Assembly: GCF_022846435.1 (NCBI RefSeq)
Contig: NZ_AP025627.1
Location: 1,150,001 to 1,214,000 of the forward strand
Origin: Parageobacillus sp. KH3-4
Lineage (GTDB): Bacteria > Bacillota > Bacilli > Bacillales > Anoxybacillaceae
Length of the DNA stretch: 64,000 nucleotides
Reading direction: 5' to 3'
Below are positions 9,629 through 18,630 of the stretch, piece after piece. The notes under the pieces are model-generated. The model saw nothing but the letters and a program-made list of their open reading frames with translations, did no database searches and had not been told where the DNA came from. Numbering within the stretch: the stretch's first letter is position 1; each line of letters begins with the position of its first letter. The translations under genes and the position numbers were made by a program.

Positions 9629-10363
9629 ATGACGAAAATTTTCGCGCACCGCGGTTCCGCCGGCACACATCCGGAAAATACGATGATCGCCTTTTTGGAA
9701 GCGGAGCGAGTCGGGGCGGACGGGATTGAGTTGGATGTGCAGCTAAGCAAAGACGGGCAAATTGTTGTCATTCATGATGAAACGATCGACCGAACGACAG
9801 ATGGAACTGGCTGGGTAAAAGATTTTACGTATCGCGAATTACAACAATTTAACGCCGCGTATAAATTTGCGGATCAATATGATGGTTGCCGCATCCCTCT
9901 GCTCGAGGAAGTGCTGGCATGGATTCGCCCGACATCGTTGCTGTTGAATGTTGAACTAAAAAATGGTTTTGTTGTGTACGAAACATTAGAGCAAAAAGTC
10001 ATCGATATGATTAAGCACTATCAATTGGAAGAACGCACTGTTTTATCGTCTTTTAACCATAATAGCATGGCGTTTTGCCGCCATCTTGCGCCAAATATAG
10101 AGACGGCCATATTATATATGGAGCCTTTATACGATCCATGGAAATACGTTCGAGTGATCGGGGCAGACGGTCTCCATCCTTATCATCGGACAGTGTCAGA
10201 ACCATTTGTTCGTCAAGCCCGCAATCACCGGGTTGCGGTGCGTCCATTTACGATTAATAAAGAGTCGTTGATGAAAAAAATGTTCCAATATGGAGTGGAT
10301 GCCATTTTTACGGATTATCCGCTTAAGGCGAAAGAGGTGCGCCAAAACAAAAAAACGCCCTGA
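9629..10363 (+). CDS. yqiK: Glycerophosphodiester phosphodiesterase (YqiK/UgpQ type)
   Basis: 244 residues, no signal peptide, so probably cytoplasmic. It hydrolyses glycerophosphodiesters to glycerol-3-phosphate and an alcohol. Family motifs are clear: HRGSAGTHPENT (His7, Arg8) at the N-terminus, GIELDVQLSKDG and VIHDETIDRTTDG for metal and substrate binding, ELK in strand 4 and VDAIFTDYP near the end. GGGAG precedes the ATG at a rather long distance. The stop codon lies in a bidirectional terminator shared with yqzF. Confidence 0.92.
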   Translation: MTKIFAHRGSAGTHPENTMIAFLEAERVGADGIELDVQLSKDGQIVVIHDETIDRTTDGTGWVKDFTYRELQQFNAAYKFADQYDGCRIPLLEEVLAWIRPTSLLLNVELKNGFVVYETLEQKVIDMIKHYQLEERTVLSSFNHNSMAFCRHLAPNIETAILYMEPLYDPWKYVRVIGADGLHPYHRTVSEPFVRQARNHRVAVRPFTINKESLMKKMFQYGVDAIFTDYPLKAKEVRQNKKTP

Positions 10364-10386
10364 ACGTAATATTAGGGCGCTTTTTT
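10351..10386. terminator. Bidirectional terminator between yqiK and yqzF
   Basis: Stem CGCCCT (10356-10361) with AGGGCG (10374-10379), flanked by A-run on the left and T-run on the right, so it works for both converging genes. Both stop codons fall inside the structure. Confidence 0.8.
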
Positions 10387-10623
10387 CTTTTTCTGAAACC
10401 GCGGCTGAACTTTGTTTCGTTTCCGGTCACGATGCAAAATAAATCCCCCGATAAATGCCAAGCCAGCCGCAAACAAAAGAAAGCCACCTAAAAATTGCAG
10501 TGACGGGGACGGAAATGGGGAATGCAAAATGCCGAATAATGTGTCACGCATCCATTTGATGCCTAATGCGGCTAACAAGCCTGGAATGACTAAAAGGAGA
10601 AGAGCGATGATCCGCAGCATCAT
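10372..10623 (-). CDS. yqzF: DUF2627 membrane protein (YqzF-like)
   Basis: 83 residues with two hydrophobic segments (about 3-20 and 46-68) and a very basic C-terminal tail (HRDRKRNKVQPRFQKKKK), predicted inner-membrane with both ends inside. The first ATG at 10623 has AAAGGA 8 bases upstream; a much longer frame reading into the bkdR promoter is not supported. Gene position between yqiK and bkdR equals that of yqzF in B. subtilis. Function unknown. Confidence 0.75.
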   Translation of the reverse strand: MMLRIIALLLLVIPGLLAALGIKWMRDTLFGILHSPFPSPSLQFLGGFLLFAAGLAFIGGFILHRDRKRNKVQPRFQKKKKAP

Positions 10624-10684
10624 GATCGAATTCCTTTCGCAAAAAAAAGTCGCTTCATGAACCATCATAACGGTTTGGCACCAT

Positions 10685-10713
10685 TTGTCAAGCAAAGAAA
10701 AAACAATTATGAT
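10685..10713 (+). promoter_or_regulatory. Sigma-A-type promoter of bkdR
   Basis: TTGTCA at 10685-10690 and TATGAT at 10708-10713 with a 17-bp spacer, 47 bases before the bkdR start. Confidence 0.55.
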
Positions 10714-10759
10714 AAAAATGTCTGCAAAAACTTGCGCAATGAAAAGAGCGGTGAATAAG

Positions 10760-12826
10760 ATGAAAAAGGTGTTGATTGTCGGCGCTGGAAATGGGGGCAC
10801 GGCGCTATTAAAGCTGTTGGATCAAACGGCCATGTTTCAAATTATTGCCGTGGCAGATATTGATGCAAAGGCTCCCGGAATAAAAGTGGCGAAAGAAAGA
10901 AGCATTCCAACCGGAACGGACTGGCGTGCTTTCATAAGCGAAGAATTGGACCTTATTATTGAAGCGACGGGAAAGCAGGAAGTGTTAGAGGAGATTCGTG
11001 AACGACGCGCTGCAAATACGATCGTCGTTCCGGGAACCGTCGCGCAGATGATGGCCGAGCTTGTCAAAGACAAAGAAACGCTGATTGCGAAATTGAAAAG
11101 CGAAACAGCGCGGCGCGGTTTAATTTTTAATTCTGCACATGACGGAATGATTGTCGTCGACGAATTTGCGTACATTACGGATATGAATAATAGCGCTGCG
11201 GAAATGATTGAAGTGGATAAAGAGGAAGTCATTGGAAAACATATTTTGGAAGTTATTCCGGAGAGCGGATTGCCGCGAGTGTTAAAAACGAAACAAACCG
11301 AATTTCATCAAGAATTAAAATTAGAAAATGGCAAAAAAATTATTACAACACGGATTCCGATGATGGATGAAACGGGAAAACTGATCGGCGCGCTAGCTGT
11401 CTTTAAAGATGTTACAGAACTAGTAAAGCTAGCGGAAGAAATCACGGATTTAAAAGAAATGCGCATCATGCTTGAGGCGATTATCCATTCTTCGGAAGAA
11501 GCGATTTCGGTCGTCGATGAGCATGGCAACGGCATTTTCATCAATCCCGCTTATACGCGCATTACTGGTCTGTCGGAAGAAGAAGTCATCGGCAAGCCAG
11601 CAACTGCTGACATCGCTGAAGGGGAAAGCGTGCATATGCAAGTGCTAAAGACGCGCCGGCCCATTCGTGGCGTGCGCATGAAAGTTGGTCCGAAAAACCG
11701 TGATGTGGTGGTGAATGCGGCGCCAATCATTGTTGACGGCGTATTAAAAGGAAGCGTTGGCGTGATTCACGATGTTTCAGAAATTCAACGGCTCACAAAC
11801 GAATTGAATCGGGCAAGACAAATTATCCGCACGCTGGAAGCAAAATATTCATTTGCCGATATTATTGGGACGTCGGAGGAGATAACGGTAGCGATCGAGC
11901 AGGCGAAATTGGCGGCAAAAACGCCGGCCACTATTTTGCTTCGCGGCGAATCTGGCACGGGGAAAGAATTATTCGCCCATGCGATTCATAATGCGAGTGA
12001 TCGAAAATATAACAAATTTATTCGCGTGAATTGCGCGGCCATTTCTGAAACATTATTAGAGAGCGAATTGTTTGGCTACGAAGAAGGAGCGTTTTCCGGA
12101 GCGAAAAGGGGAGGAAAGCGAGGGTTATTTGAAGAAGCGAATAATGGAAGTATTTTCCTCGATGAAATTGGCGAACTTTCCGCTAATACGCAGGCAAAGT
12201 TGCTTCGTGTGCTGCAAGAAGGAGAAATCGTTCGCGTCGGCGGTACAAAACCGATTCCGATTAATGTTCGCGTCATTGCGGCAACAAATGTCAATTTAGA
12301 GAAAGCCATTGCGGAAGGAACGTTTCGGGAAGACTTATACTACCGGTTAAACCGTATGCCAATTTATATTCCTCCGTTGCGGACGAGAAAAGAAGATATC
12401 CCCGCGCTATGCCAGCATTTAATTCAAAAGCTTAACCAAGATTACGGACGCAATGTCGAAGGGGTGACGGCGGCTGCGCTCGATTATTTATTGTCTTACG
12501 ATTGGCCCGGAAATGTTCGTGAATTAGAAAATGTATTAGGGAGAGCGATGATTTTTATGAAGTTTAATGAAGTGGTGATCGATGTTCATCATATTCCACC
12601 GCTTGATATTTCGAGAGAAGCCCCATCTTTTCATAAACATGAGAAGGGCTTGGAAATCCGCTCTCTTCGCGAGATGATGGAGCAATACGAAGCGAAAATC
12701 ATCGAACAAGCGCTGCGGAAATATAACGACAATAAAACTGCAGCAGCGCGTGCGCTCGGTATTTCGATTCGCAATTTATATTACAAGTTGGAGAAATACG
12801 GAATTGCCAAAAAAAGCACGCAATAA
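10760..12826 (+). CDS. bkdR: Sigma-54-dependent regulator of branched-chain amino-acid catabolism, BkdR
   Basis: 688-residue enhancer-binding activator of the downstream bkd operon. In order: a Rossmann-like N-terminal sensor ([17 protein letters not shown], residues 2-110), two PAS domains (about 118-220 and 240-350), an AAA+ domain with Walker A GESGTGKE and Walker B IFLDEIGE, and a Fis-type helix-turn-helix ([18 protein letters not shown]). The loop that contacts sigma-54 reads GAFSGA rather than the usual GAFTGA. ATG at 10760 begins a clean Rossmann fold. Its stop lies in a palindrome that may be its own binding site. Confidence 0.95.
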   Translation: MKKVLIVGAGNGGTALLKLLDQTAMFQIIAVADIDAKAPGIKVAKERSIPTGTDWRAFISEELDLIIEATGKQEVLEEIRERRAANTIVVPGTVAQMMAELVKDKETLIAKLKSETARRGLIFNSAHDGMIVVDEFAYITDMNNSAAEMIEVDKEEVIGKHILEVIPESGLPRVLKTKQTEFHQELKLENGKKIITTRIPMMDETGKLIGALAVFKDVTELVKLAEEITDLKEMRIMLEAIIHSSEEAISVVDEHGNGIFINPAYTRITGLSEEEVIGKPATADIAEGESVHMQVLKTRRPIRGVRMKVGPKNRDVVVNAAPIIVDGVLKGSVGVIHDVSEIQRLTNELNRARQIIRTLEAKYSFADIIGTSEEITVAIEQAKLAAKTPATILLRGESGTGKELFAHAIHNASDRKYNKFIRVNCAAISETLLESELFGYEEGAFSGAKRGGKRGLFEEANNGSIFLDEIGELSANTQAKLLRVLQEGEIVRVGGTKPIPINVRVIAATNVNLEKAIAEGTFREDLYYRLNRMPIYIPPLRTRKEDIPALCQHLIQKLNQDYGRNVEGVTAAALDYLLSYDWPGNVRELENVLGRAMIFMKFNEVVIDVHHIPPLDISREAPSFHKHEKGLEIRSLREMMEQYEAKIIEQALRKYNDNKTAAARALGISIRNLYYKLEKYGIAKKSTQ

Positions 12827-12852
12827 TTTGCGTGCTATGCAAATTATTGCAT
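12815..12852. promoter_or_regulatory. Two related palindromes, candidate BkdR sites; the first may also terminate bkdR
   Basis: Palindrome 1: AGCACGCAA-TAAT-TTGCGTGCT (12815-12836). Palindrome 2: ATGCAA-ATTA-TTGCAT (12837-12852). Both have the core GCAA-N4-TTGC, their centres are 19 bp apart (two helical turns), and they lie about 40-80 bp upstream of the -24/-12 promoter. This fits tandem sites for a Fis-type activator. No T-run follows, so termination is the weaker explanation. Confidence 0.5.
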
Positions 12853-12865
12853 GATGAGAATGGTA

Positions 12866-12881
12866 AATAAAGCGTTTTCAT
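12866..12881. promoter_or_regulatory. Candidate CcpA cre site upstream of ptb
   Basis: AATAAAGCGTTTTCAT matches the cre consensus WTGNAARCGNWWWCAW at 14 of 16 positions. It sits between the palindromes and the sigma-54 promoter, where binding could interfere with activation. Confidence 0.45.
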
Positions 12882-12891
12882 TGTTTTTTTG

Positions 12892-12909
12892 TTGGCATGT
12901 TTTTTGCAT
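12892..12909 (+). promoter_or_regulatory. Sigma-54 (SigL) promoter of the bkd operon
   Basis: TTGGCATG-N4-TTGCA: GG at 12894-12895 and GC at 12906-12907, exactly the 10-base separation of -24/-12 promoters. It is 48 bases before the ptb start and follows the gene for a sigma-54 activator. Confidence 0.85.
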
Positions 12910-12956
12910 TTTAATGAAGTACCTCCATAAATTCCATGAAGAGGTTGGTGCATTAG

Positions 12957-13856
12957 ATGAAGCTGCAATCGTTGATCGATCATACAACAAAATTCCCCGA
13001 TATGACAGTAGCTGTCGCGGCAGCGGAGGATGAAGAAGTCATCGATGCGGTGGCGATGGCGCTTGATCGCCATTTCGGAAAATTTGTGCTGTATGGGAAT
13101 CAAGAACAAATTTTGCAACTGTTAAAGCGAAAAAATTATGTAAATTCGGACAGCATACAAATCGTTCATGTCGATTCTGCCGTACAAGCGGCTGAACTTG
13201 CCGTCAGAGCCGTTCATTTAAATAAGGCGAACGTGCTTATGAAAGGGAACGTCCCGACCGCCACGTTTTTAAAAGCGGTGTTAAACAAAGAATATGGTTT
13301 GCGCATGGGGAAAGTGCTTTCCCATGTTGCGGTATTTGAAATCCCCGGCTATGATCGGTTCATCATTGTAACAGATGCCGCGATGAATATTTCACCTGAT
13401 TTAGAGCAAAAAGCGCAAATTATTTCGAATGCGGTTGCGGTGGCCCATGCGATTGGCATTGAAACGCCAAAAGTGGCACCGCTTGCGGCGGTGGAAGTAG
13501 TGAACCCATCCATGCCAGCAACAATGGATGCTGCGGCATTGACGATGATGCAAAAGCGCGGGCAAATAAAAGGGTGTGTTATTGACGGTCCGCTTGCGCT
13601 TGATAACGCTGTTTCGCTCAAGGCAGCCGAGCATAAGCGCATTGACAGCGAAGTCGCAGGGAAAGCAGATATTTTGCTCGTTCCTGACATTGAAGCGGGA
13701 AACATGCTGTATAAATCGCTCATTTATTTTGCGAACGCGAAAGTCGGCGCAATCATTGCTGGAGCAAAAGCGCCGATTGTCCTTACGTCGCGCGCTGATT
13801 CCGCAGAAAGCAAGCTTTACTCATTGGCCCTTGCTGTTTGCTCCGCATCGAAATAA
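12957..13856 (+). CDS. ptb: Phosphate butyryltransferase
   Basis: 299-residue cytoplasmic enzyme that exchanges CoA for phosphate on butyryl-CoA and the branched acyl-CoAs made by the Bkd complex. It has the phosphate acetyl/butyryltransferase fold with LMKGNVPTATFLKAVL, FIIVTDAAMNI, VIDGPLALDNAVS and GKADILLVPDIEAGNMLYK. First gene after the sigma-54 promoter; with Buk it conserves thioester energy as ATP. The gap to bcd is 27 bases. Confidence 0.94.
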   Translation: MKLQSLIDHTTKFPDMTVAVAAAEDEEVIDAVAMALDRHFGKFVLYGNQEQILQLLKRKNYVNSDSIQIVHVDSAVQAAELAVRAVHLNKANVLMKGNVPTATFLKAVLNKEYGLRMGKVLSHVAVFEIPGYDRFIIVTDAAMNISPDLEQKAQIISNAVAVAHAIGIETPKVAPLAAVEVVNPSMPATMDAAALTMMQKRGQIKGCVIDGPLALDNAVSLKAAEHKRIDSEVAGKADILLVPDIEAGNMLYKSLIYFANAKVGAIIAGAKAPIVLTSRADSAESKLYSLALAVCSASK

Positions 13857-13883
13857 AAGACTATTGTTGAGGAGGAAGTCACC

Positions 13884-14987
13884 ATGAAACTTTTTAAATA
13901 TATGGAACAATACGATTATGAACAATTGCTATTTTGCCAGGATAAAGAGTCAGGGCTAAAAGCGATTATCGCAATTCACGATACGACACTCGGACCGGCG
14001 TTAGGCGGCACGCGCATGTGGATGTATGAATCGGAAGAAGCGGCAATTGAAGACGCGCTTCGTTTAGCGCGCGGCATGACTTACAAAAACGCTGCAGCAG
14101 GACTGAATCTTGGCGGGGGAAAAGCCGTCATTATCGGCGACCCGCGCAAAGACAAAAATGAAGCGATGTTCCGGGCGTTTGGCCGCTTTATTCAAGGGTT
14201 AAACGGCCGCTATATTACGGCAGAAGATGTCGGCACGACGGTGGAAGACATGGATATTATTTATCAAGAAACCGATTATGTCACGGGAATTTCTCCTGAA
14301 TTCGGTTCATCCGGAAATCCATCTCCGGCGACCGCCTATGGCGTTTACCGCGGTATGAAAGCGGCGGTGAAAGAAGCATTTGGCAGCGATTCACTCGAAG
14401 GAAAAGTCGTTGCCGTGCAAGGAGTCGGAAGCGTCGCGTACCACTTATGCCGTCATCTTCATGAAGAAGGGGCAAAACTGATCGTTACCGACATCAACAA
14501 AGAAGCGGTGCAGCGGGCGGTCGACGAGTTTGGCGCAAAAGCGGTGGACCCGAACGATATTTACGGCGTCGATTGCGATATTTTTGCGCCTTGCGCGCTC
14601 GGCGGCATTATTAACGATGAAACGATTCCGCAATTAAAAGCGAAGGTCATTGCTGGTTCAGCGAACAACCAGCTCAAAGAACCAAGACATGGCGACATCA
14701 TTCATGAAATGGGGATTGTTTACGCGCCAGATTACGTGATTAACGCGGGCGGCGTCATTAACGTCGCGGATGAATTGTACGGTTATAATCGCGAGCGTGC
14801 GATGAAAAAAATTGAACAAATTTATGATAATATTGAGAAAGTATTTACGATTGCCAAACGTGACGGTATCCCAACATACAAAGCGGCGGACCGTCTCGCG
14901 GAAGAGCGGATTGAAACGATGCGCAAGTCCCGCAGCCAATTTTTGCAAAACGGCCACCACATTTTAAGCCGCCGTCGCGGTTGTTAA
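13884..14987 (+). CDS. bcd: Leucine dehydrogenase
   Basis: 367-residue NAD-dependent enzyme that deaminates leucine, valine and isoleucine to 2-oxoacids, the entry to this pathway. The Glu/Leu/Phe/Val dehydrogenase signature with the catalytic lysine is seen in [13 protein letters not shown] (about residue 80), and the NAD fold in [15 protein letters not shown] (about 175-190). AGGAGGAA sits 8-10 bases before the ATG. Length equals that of known bacillar leucine dehydrogenases. Confidence 0.96.
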   Translation: MKLFKYMEQYDYEQLLFCQDKESGLKAIIAIHDTTLGPALGGTRMWMYESEEAAIEDALRLARGMTYKNAAAGLNLGGGKAVIIGDPRKDKNEAMFRAFGRFIQGLNGRYITAEDVGTTVEDMDIIYQETDYVTGISPEFGSSGNPSPATAYGVYRGMKAAVKEAFGSDSLEGKVVAVQGVGSVAYHLCRHLHEEGAKLIVTDINKEAVQRAVDEFGAKAVDPNDIYGVDCDIFAPCALGGIINDETIPQLKAKVIAGSANNQLKEPRHGDIIHEMGIVYAPDYVINAGGVINVADELYGYNRERAMKKIEQIYDNIEKVFTIAKRDGIPTYKAADRLAEERIETMRKSRSQFLQNGHHILSRRRGC

Positions 14988-14999
14988 TGGAAATCTGTT

Positions 15000-15024
15000 G
15001 GAAGCGGAACTCTTTTCCGCTTCC
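15000..15024 (+). other. Intercistronic hairpin between bcd and buk
   Basis: Perfect 10-bp stem GGAAGCGGAA / TTCCGCTTCC with a 5-base loop but no following T-run. It is more likely an mRNA-processing or 3'-stabilising structure for ptb-bcd than a terminator. Confidence 0.6.
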
Positions 15025-15049
15025 GCAGCCAGAATGGAGGTAACAATCG

Positions 15050-16159
15050 TTGCAAGCGCGGAAGTTTCGCATTTTAACAATCAATCCTGGATCGACCTCG
15101 ACAAAAATCGGTGTGTTTGAAAATGAGCGCCCCATTTTGGAAAAAACGATCCGCCATGACTTAGAAACGTTGCAGCAATATCCATCGGTTACCGATCAAT
15201 ATGCATTTCGCAAACAGATGATTTTAGACGCGTTGGACGAAGAAGAGATCAACCTTTCCAAATTAAGTGCTGTCTGCGGTCGCGGCGGCTTGTTGCGCCC
15301 GATTGAAGGAGGAACGTACCGCGTCAATAAGCAGATGCTCGAGGATTTGCAAAAAGGCTATTCCGGACAGCACGCTTCCAATCTTGGCGGCATTTTAGCC
15401 TATGAAATTGCTTCTGATTTAAATATTCCCGCGTTTATTGTTGATCCTGTCGTTGTCGATGAACTCGAACCAATTGCCCGCATTTCCGGATTTGCGCTCA
15501 TTGAGCGAAAAAGCATTTTCCACGCGTTAAACCAAAAAGCGGTGGCGCGCCGTGTCGCCAAGCAGCTTGGGAGACGATATGAAGAATTAAATTTGATCGT
15601 TGCTCATATGGGAGGCGGAATTACCGTCGGTGCCCATAAAAAAGGGAGAGTGGTGGATGTGAATAACGGGTTGGACGGGGAAGGTCCGTTTAGCCCGGAG
15701 CGAGCCGGCACAGTGCCCGCGGGAGATCTCGTTTCATTATGCTTCTCAGGAGAGTATTATCGCGATGAAGTAATGAACATGCTCGTCGGAAAAGGCGGGC
15801 TCGTTGGTTATCTTGGCACGAATGATGCGGTAAAAGTCGAAAAAATGATCGAAGCGGGAGATGAAAAGGCAAAGCTTGTCTATAGCGCAATGGCATATCA
15901 AGTGGCAAAAGAAATTGGCGCGGCAAGCGCCGTATTGGCAGGAAACGTCGATGCGATCATTTTGACAGGCGGGCTTGCATACGGGAAGCAATTTGTGAAG
16001 GAAATTATTGATCGAGTTGACTGGATTGCCGATGTGATCGTTCACCCCGGCGAAAATGAGCTGCAAGCACTTGCCGAAGGAGCGCTGCGTGTTTTGCGCG
16101 GAGAGGAAAAAGAGAAAGTATATCCGAACGGAAAATTCGCGACAGCGACCGTTTTGTAA
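15050..16159 (+). CDS. buk: Butyrate kinase
   Basis: 369-residue acetokinase-family enzyme that makes ATP from butyryl- or branched acyl-phosphates. N-terminal phosphate loop [16 protein letters not shown], central [12 protein letters not shown] and [17 protein letters not shown], and ATP-binding [14 protein letters not shown] are all present. TTG at 15050 has ATGGAGG 9 bases upstream. A hairpin separates it from bcd, which may set a different message level. Confidence 0.95.
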   Translation: MQARKFRILTINPGSTSTKIGVFENERPILEKTIRHDLETLQQYPSVTDQYAFRKQMILDALDEEEINLSKLSAVCGRGGLLRPIEGGTYRVNKQMLEDLQKGYSGQHASNLGGILAYEIASDLNIPAFIVDPVVVDELEPIARISGFALIERKSIFHALNQKAVARRVAKQLGRRYEELNLIVAHMGGGITVGAHKKGRVVDVNNGLDGEGPFSPERAGTVPAGDLVSLCFSGEYYRDEVMNMLVGKGGLVGYLGTNDAVKVEKMIEAGDEKAKLVYSAMAYQVAKEIGAASAVLAGNVDAIILTGGLAYGKQFVKEIIDRVDWIADVIVHPGENELQALAEGALRVLRGEEKEKVYPNGKFATATVL

Positions 16160-16176
16160 TGGAAAGGAGAAACGTT

Positions 16177-17598
16177 ATGGCAAAAGAGTATGACCTCGTC
16201 ATATTGGGCGGTGGTACGGGCGGCTACGTCGCTGCGATTCGCGCCTCGCAATTAGGGTTGAAAACGGCGGTTGTCGAAAAAGGCAAATTAGGCGGAACTT
16301 GCCTTCATGCCGGCTGCATTCCAAGCAAGGCATTGTTGCGCAGTGCCGAGGTATATGCACAAACAAAAAATAGCGAGGCGTTCGGTGTCATTGCGGGCGA
16401 CGTGCGCCTCGATTTTGCGAAGGTGCAAGCGCGCAAGTTTGCCATTGTTGAACAGCTGCATAAAGGTGTTCAGCATTTGATGAAAAAAGGAAAGATTGAT
16501 GTATACGCAGGTTTCGGGCGCATTTTAGGCCCGTCGATTTTTTCGCCGATGCCGGGAACGATTTCCGTAGAAATGAACGACGGGACAGAAAATGAAATGC
16601 TTGTACCGAAAAACGTCATCATCGCCACAGGTTCGCGCCCGCGGACGTTGCCAGGGTTGGAAATTGACGGAGAGTTTGTCATCACCTCGGATGAAGCGTT
16701 GCAAATGGAAACACTTCCTTCTTCCATGATCATCGTCGGCGGCGGTGCCATCGGCATTGAATGGGCATCCATGCTGAATGATTTTGGTGTCGATGTGACG
16801 GTATTGGAATATGCGGACCGCATTTTGCCAGCCGAAGACCTTGACGTATCAAAGGAATTAGAAAAACTGCTAAAACGCCGCGGCATTGCGATTGTGACAG
16901 AAGCGAAAGTGCTTCCAGAAACATTGGAAAAAGGGAGCAGGGTCACGATTAGAGCAGAACATAAAGGCGAGCAAAAAACGTTTACAGCGGAAAAAATACT
17001 CGTTTCCGTCGGGCGCCAAGCAAACATTGAAGGAATCGGCCTGGAAAATACAGATATTGTTATAGAAAATGGGGTTATTCAAACAAACGAATTTTACCAA
17101 ACGAAAGAGCCGCATATTTATGCGATTGGCGATGTGATCGGCGGTTTGCAGCTGGCGCACGTAGCATCCCATGAAGGAATTGTTGCTGTCGAGCATATTG
17201 CCGGCCAAAATCCGTTTCCGATCGACTACACAATGATTGCAAAATGCGTCTACAGCCGTCCGGAAGTTGCCAGTGTCGGCTTGACGGAAGAAGAAGCGAA
17301 AGCGAAAGGGTATGAAGTAAAAGTCGGAAAATTTCCGTTTAAAGCGATCGGCAAGGCGCTCGTGTTTGGCGAAGCGGAAGGGTTCGTAAAAATCGTCGCC
17401 GATCAAAAAACGAATGACTTGCTCGGCGTTCATATGGTCGGCCCTCATGTTACCGATATGATTTCCGAGGCAGGACTTGCCCGCGTATTGGATGCGACGC
17501 CGTGGGAGGTTGCGCATGCGATCCATCCGCATCCGACGTTGTCAGAGGCGATGGCGGAAGCGGCGCTTGCTGTTGATGGAAACGCGATTCATTTTTAA
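16177..17598 (+). CDS. lpdV: Dihydrolipoyl dehydrogenase of the branched-chain complex (E3)
   Basis: 473-residue FAD disulfide oxidoreductase that reoxidises the lipoamide of BkdB with NAD. FAD fold LVILGGGTGGYVAAIRASQLG, redox-active cysteines in GGTCLHAGCIPSK, NAD fold MIIVGGGAIGIEWASML, second FAD motif HIYAIGDV and the C-terminal active-site His-Glu in AIHPHPTLSEAMAEAAL. ATG at 16177 with GGAAAGGAG upstream is preferred over the frame's earlier GTA/ATG region, which overlaps buk. Confidence 0.95.
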   Translation: MAKEYDLVILGGGTGGYVAAIRASQLGLKTAVVEKGKLGGTCLHAGCIPSKALLRSAEVYAQTKNSEAFGVIAGDVRLDFAKVQARKFAIVEQLHKGVQHLMKKGKIDVYAGFGRILGPSIFSPMPGTISVEMNDGTENEMLVPKNVIIATGSRPRTLPGLEIDGEFVITSDEALQMETLPSSMIIVGGGAIGIEWASMLNDFGVDVTVLEYADRILPAEDLDVSKELEKLLKRRGIAIVTEAKVLPETLEKGSRVTIRAEHKGEQKTFTAEKILVSVGRQANIEGIGLENTDIVIENGVIQTNEFYQTKEPHIYAIGDVIGGLQLAHVASHEGIVAVEHIAGQNPFPIDYTMIAKCVYSRPEVASVGLTEEEAKAKGYEVKVGKFPFKAIGKALVFGEAEGFVKIVADQKTNDLLGVHMVGPHVTDMISEAGLARVLDATPWEVAHAIHPHPTLSEAMAEAALAVDGNAIHF

Positions 17599-17621
17599 GC
17601 GAATAAAGGGAGGTTGTTGCG

Positions 17622-18617
17622 ATGGCGGAAAATCGTCACCAAGCGCTAGGCTTAAGCGATGAAGCGGTATTGCAAATGTATGAAACGATGTTGTTGGCTC
17701 GGAAAATCGATGAACGCATGTGGTTATTAAACCGCGCCGGAAAAATTCCGTTCGTTATCTCTTGCCAAGGTCAAGAAGCGGCGCAAGTCGGCGCGGCGTT
17801 TGCCCTCGACCGCACGAAAGATTACGTGTTGCCTTACTACCGCGATATGGGCGTTGTTTTAACATTTGGCATGACGCCGAAGGAGCTAATGCTGTCCGCG
17901 TTTGCGAAAGCGGAAGATCCAAACTCCGGCGGACGGCAAATGCCAGGTCACTTCGGGAAAAAGAAAAACCGCATCGTCACCGGCTCATCTCCAGTAACGA
18001 CGCAAGTGCCGCATGCGGTCGGCATCGCGCTGGCGGCGAAAATGGAAAAGAAAGATTTTATCGCGTTTGTCACGTTCGGCGAAGGGTCATCGAACCAAGG
18101 AGACTTCCACGAAGGAGCAAACTTTGCCGGCGTTCATAAGCTTCCTGTTATTTTTATGTGCGAAAATAACAAATACGCGATTTCCGTGCCAATTTCTAAA
18201 CAATTGGCGTGCGAAAAAGTATCGGACCGCGCCATCGGTTACGGCATGCCGGGCTATACGGTGGACGGAAACGATCCGCTTGAAGTATACAAAGTCGTTA
18301 AAGAGGCGGCTGACCGTGCCCGCCGCGGCGAAGGGCCGACATTGATTGAAACAGTTTCCTACCGTTTAACTTCGCATTCTTCCGACGACGACCAACGCGC
18401 ATACCGTTCCGAAGAAGAGCTTGCTGAGGCGCGAGCCAAAGATCCGATTATTTCGTTTGCGAAATATTTAAAAGAAGTCGGCGTGTTGACAGACGAACTA
18501 GAAAAAGAAATTCGCGATCGCGTTATGAAACAGGTGGATGAAGCGACCGACTACGCCGAAAAGGCGCCGTACGCGGAACCGGAACAAGCCTTAAAGTACG
18601 TATACGCGGAGAAGTGA
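17622..18617 (+). CDS. bkdAA: 2-oxoisovalerate dehydrogenase E1 alpha
   Basis: 331-residue alpha subunit of the ThDP-dependent decarboxylase acting on the oxoacids of valine, leucine and isoleucine. The ThDP motif is TFGEGSSNQGDFHEGANFAG...ENNKYAISVP, and the phosphorylation-loop region YRLTSHSSDDDQRAYR is conserved. GGGAGG precedes the ATG. The beta subunit follows after 13 bases. Confidence 0.95.
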   Translation: MAENRHQALGLSDEAVLQMYETMLLARKIDERMWLLNRAGKIPFVISCQGQEAAQVGAAFALDRTKDYVLPYYRDMGVVLTFGMTPKELMLSAFAKAEDPNSGGRQMPGHFGKKKNRIVTGSSPVTTQVPHAVGIALAAKMEKKDFIAFVTFGEGSSNQGDFHEGANFAGVHKLPVIFMCENNKYAISVPISKQLACEKVSDRAIGYGMPGYTVDGNDPLEVYKVVKEAADRARRGEGPTLIETVSYRLTSHSSDDDQRAYRSEEELAEARAKDPIISFAKYLKEVGVLTDELEKEIRDRVMKQVDEATDYAEKAPYAEPEQALKYVYAEK

Positions 18618-18630
18618 GGAGGAAGAAACG

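Noticed and set aside
12815-12836. Terminator for bkdR
   Set aside because: The stem is good but no T-run follows; the shared core with the adjacent palindrome favours protein binding, though both are possible.
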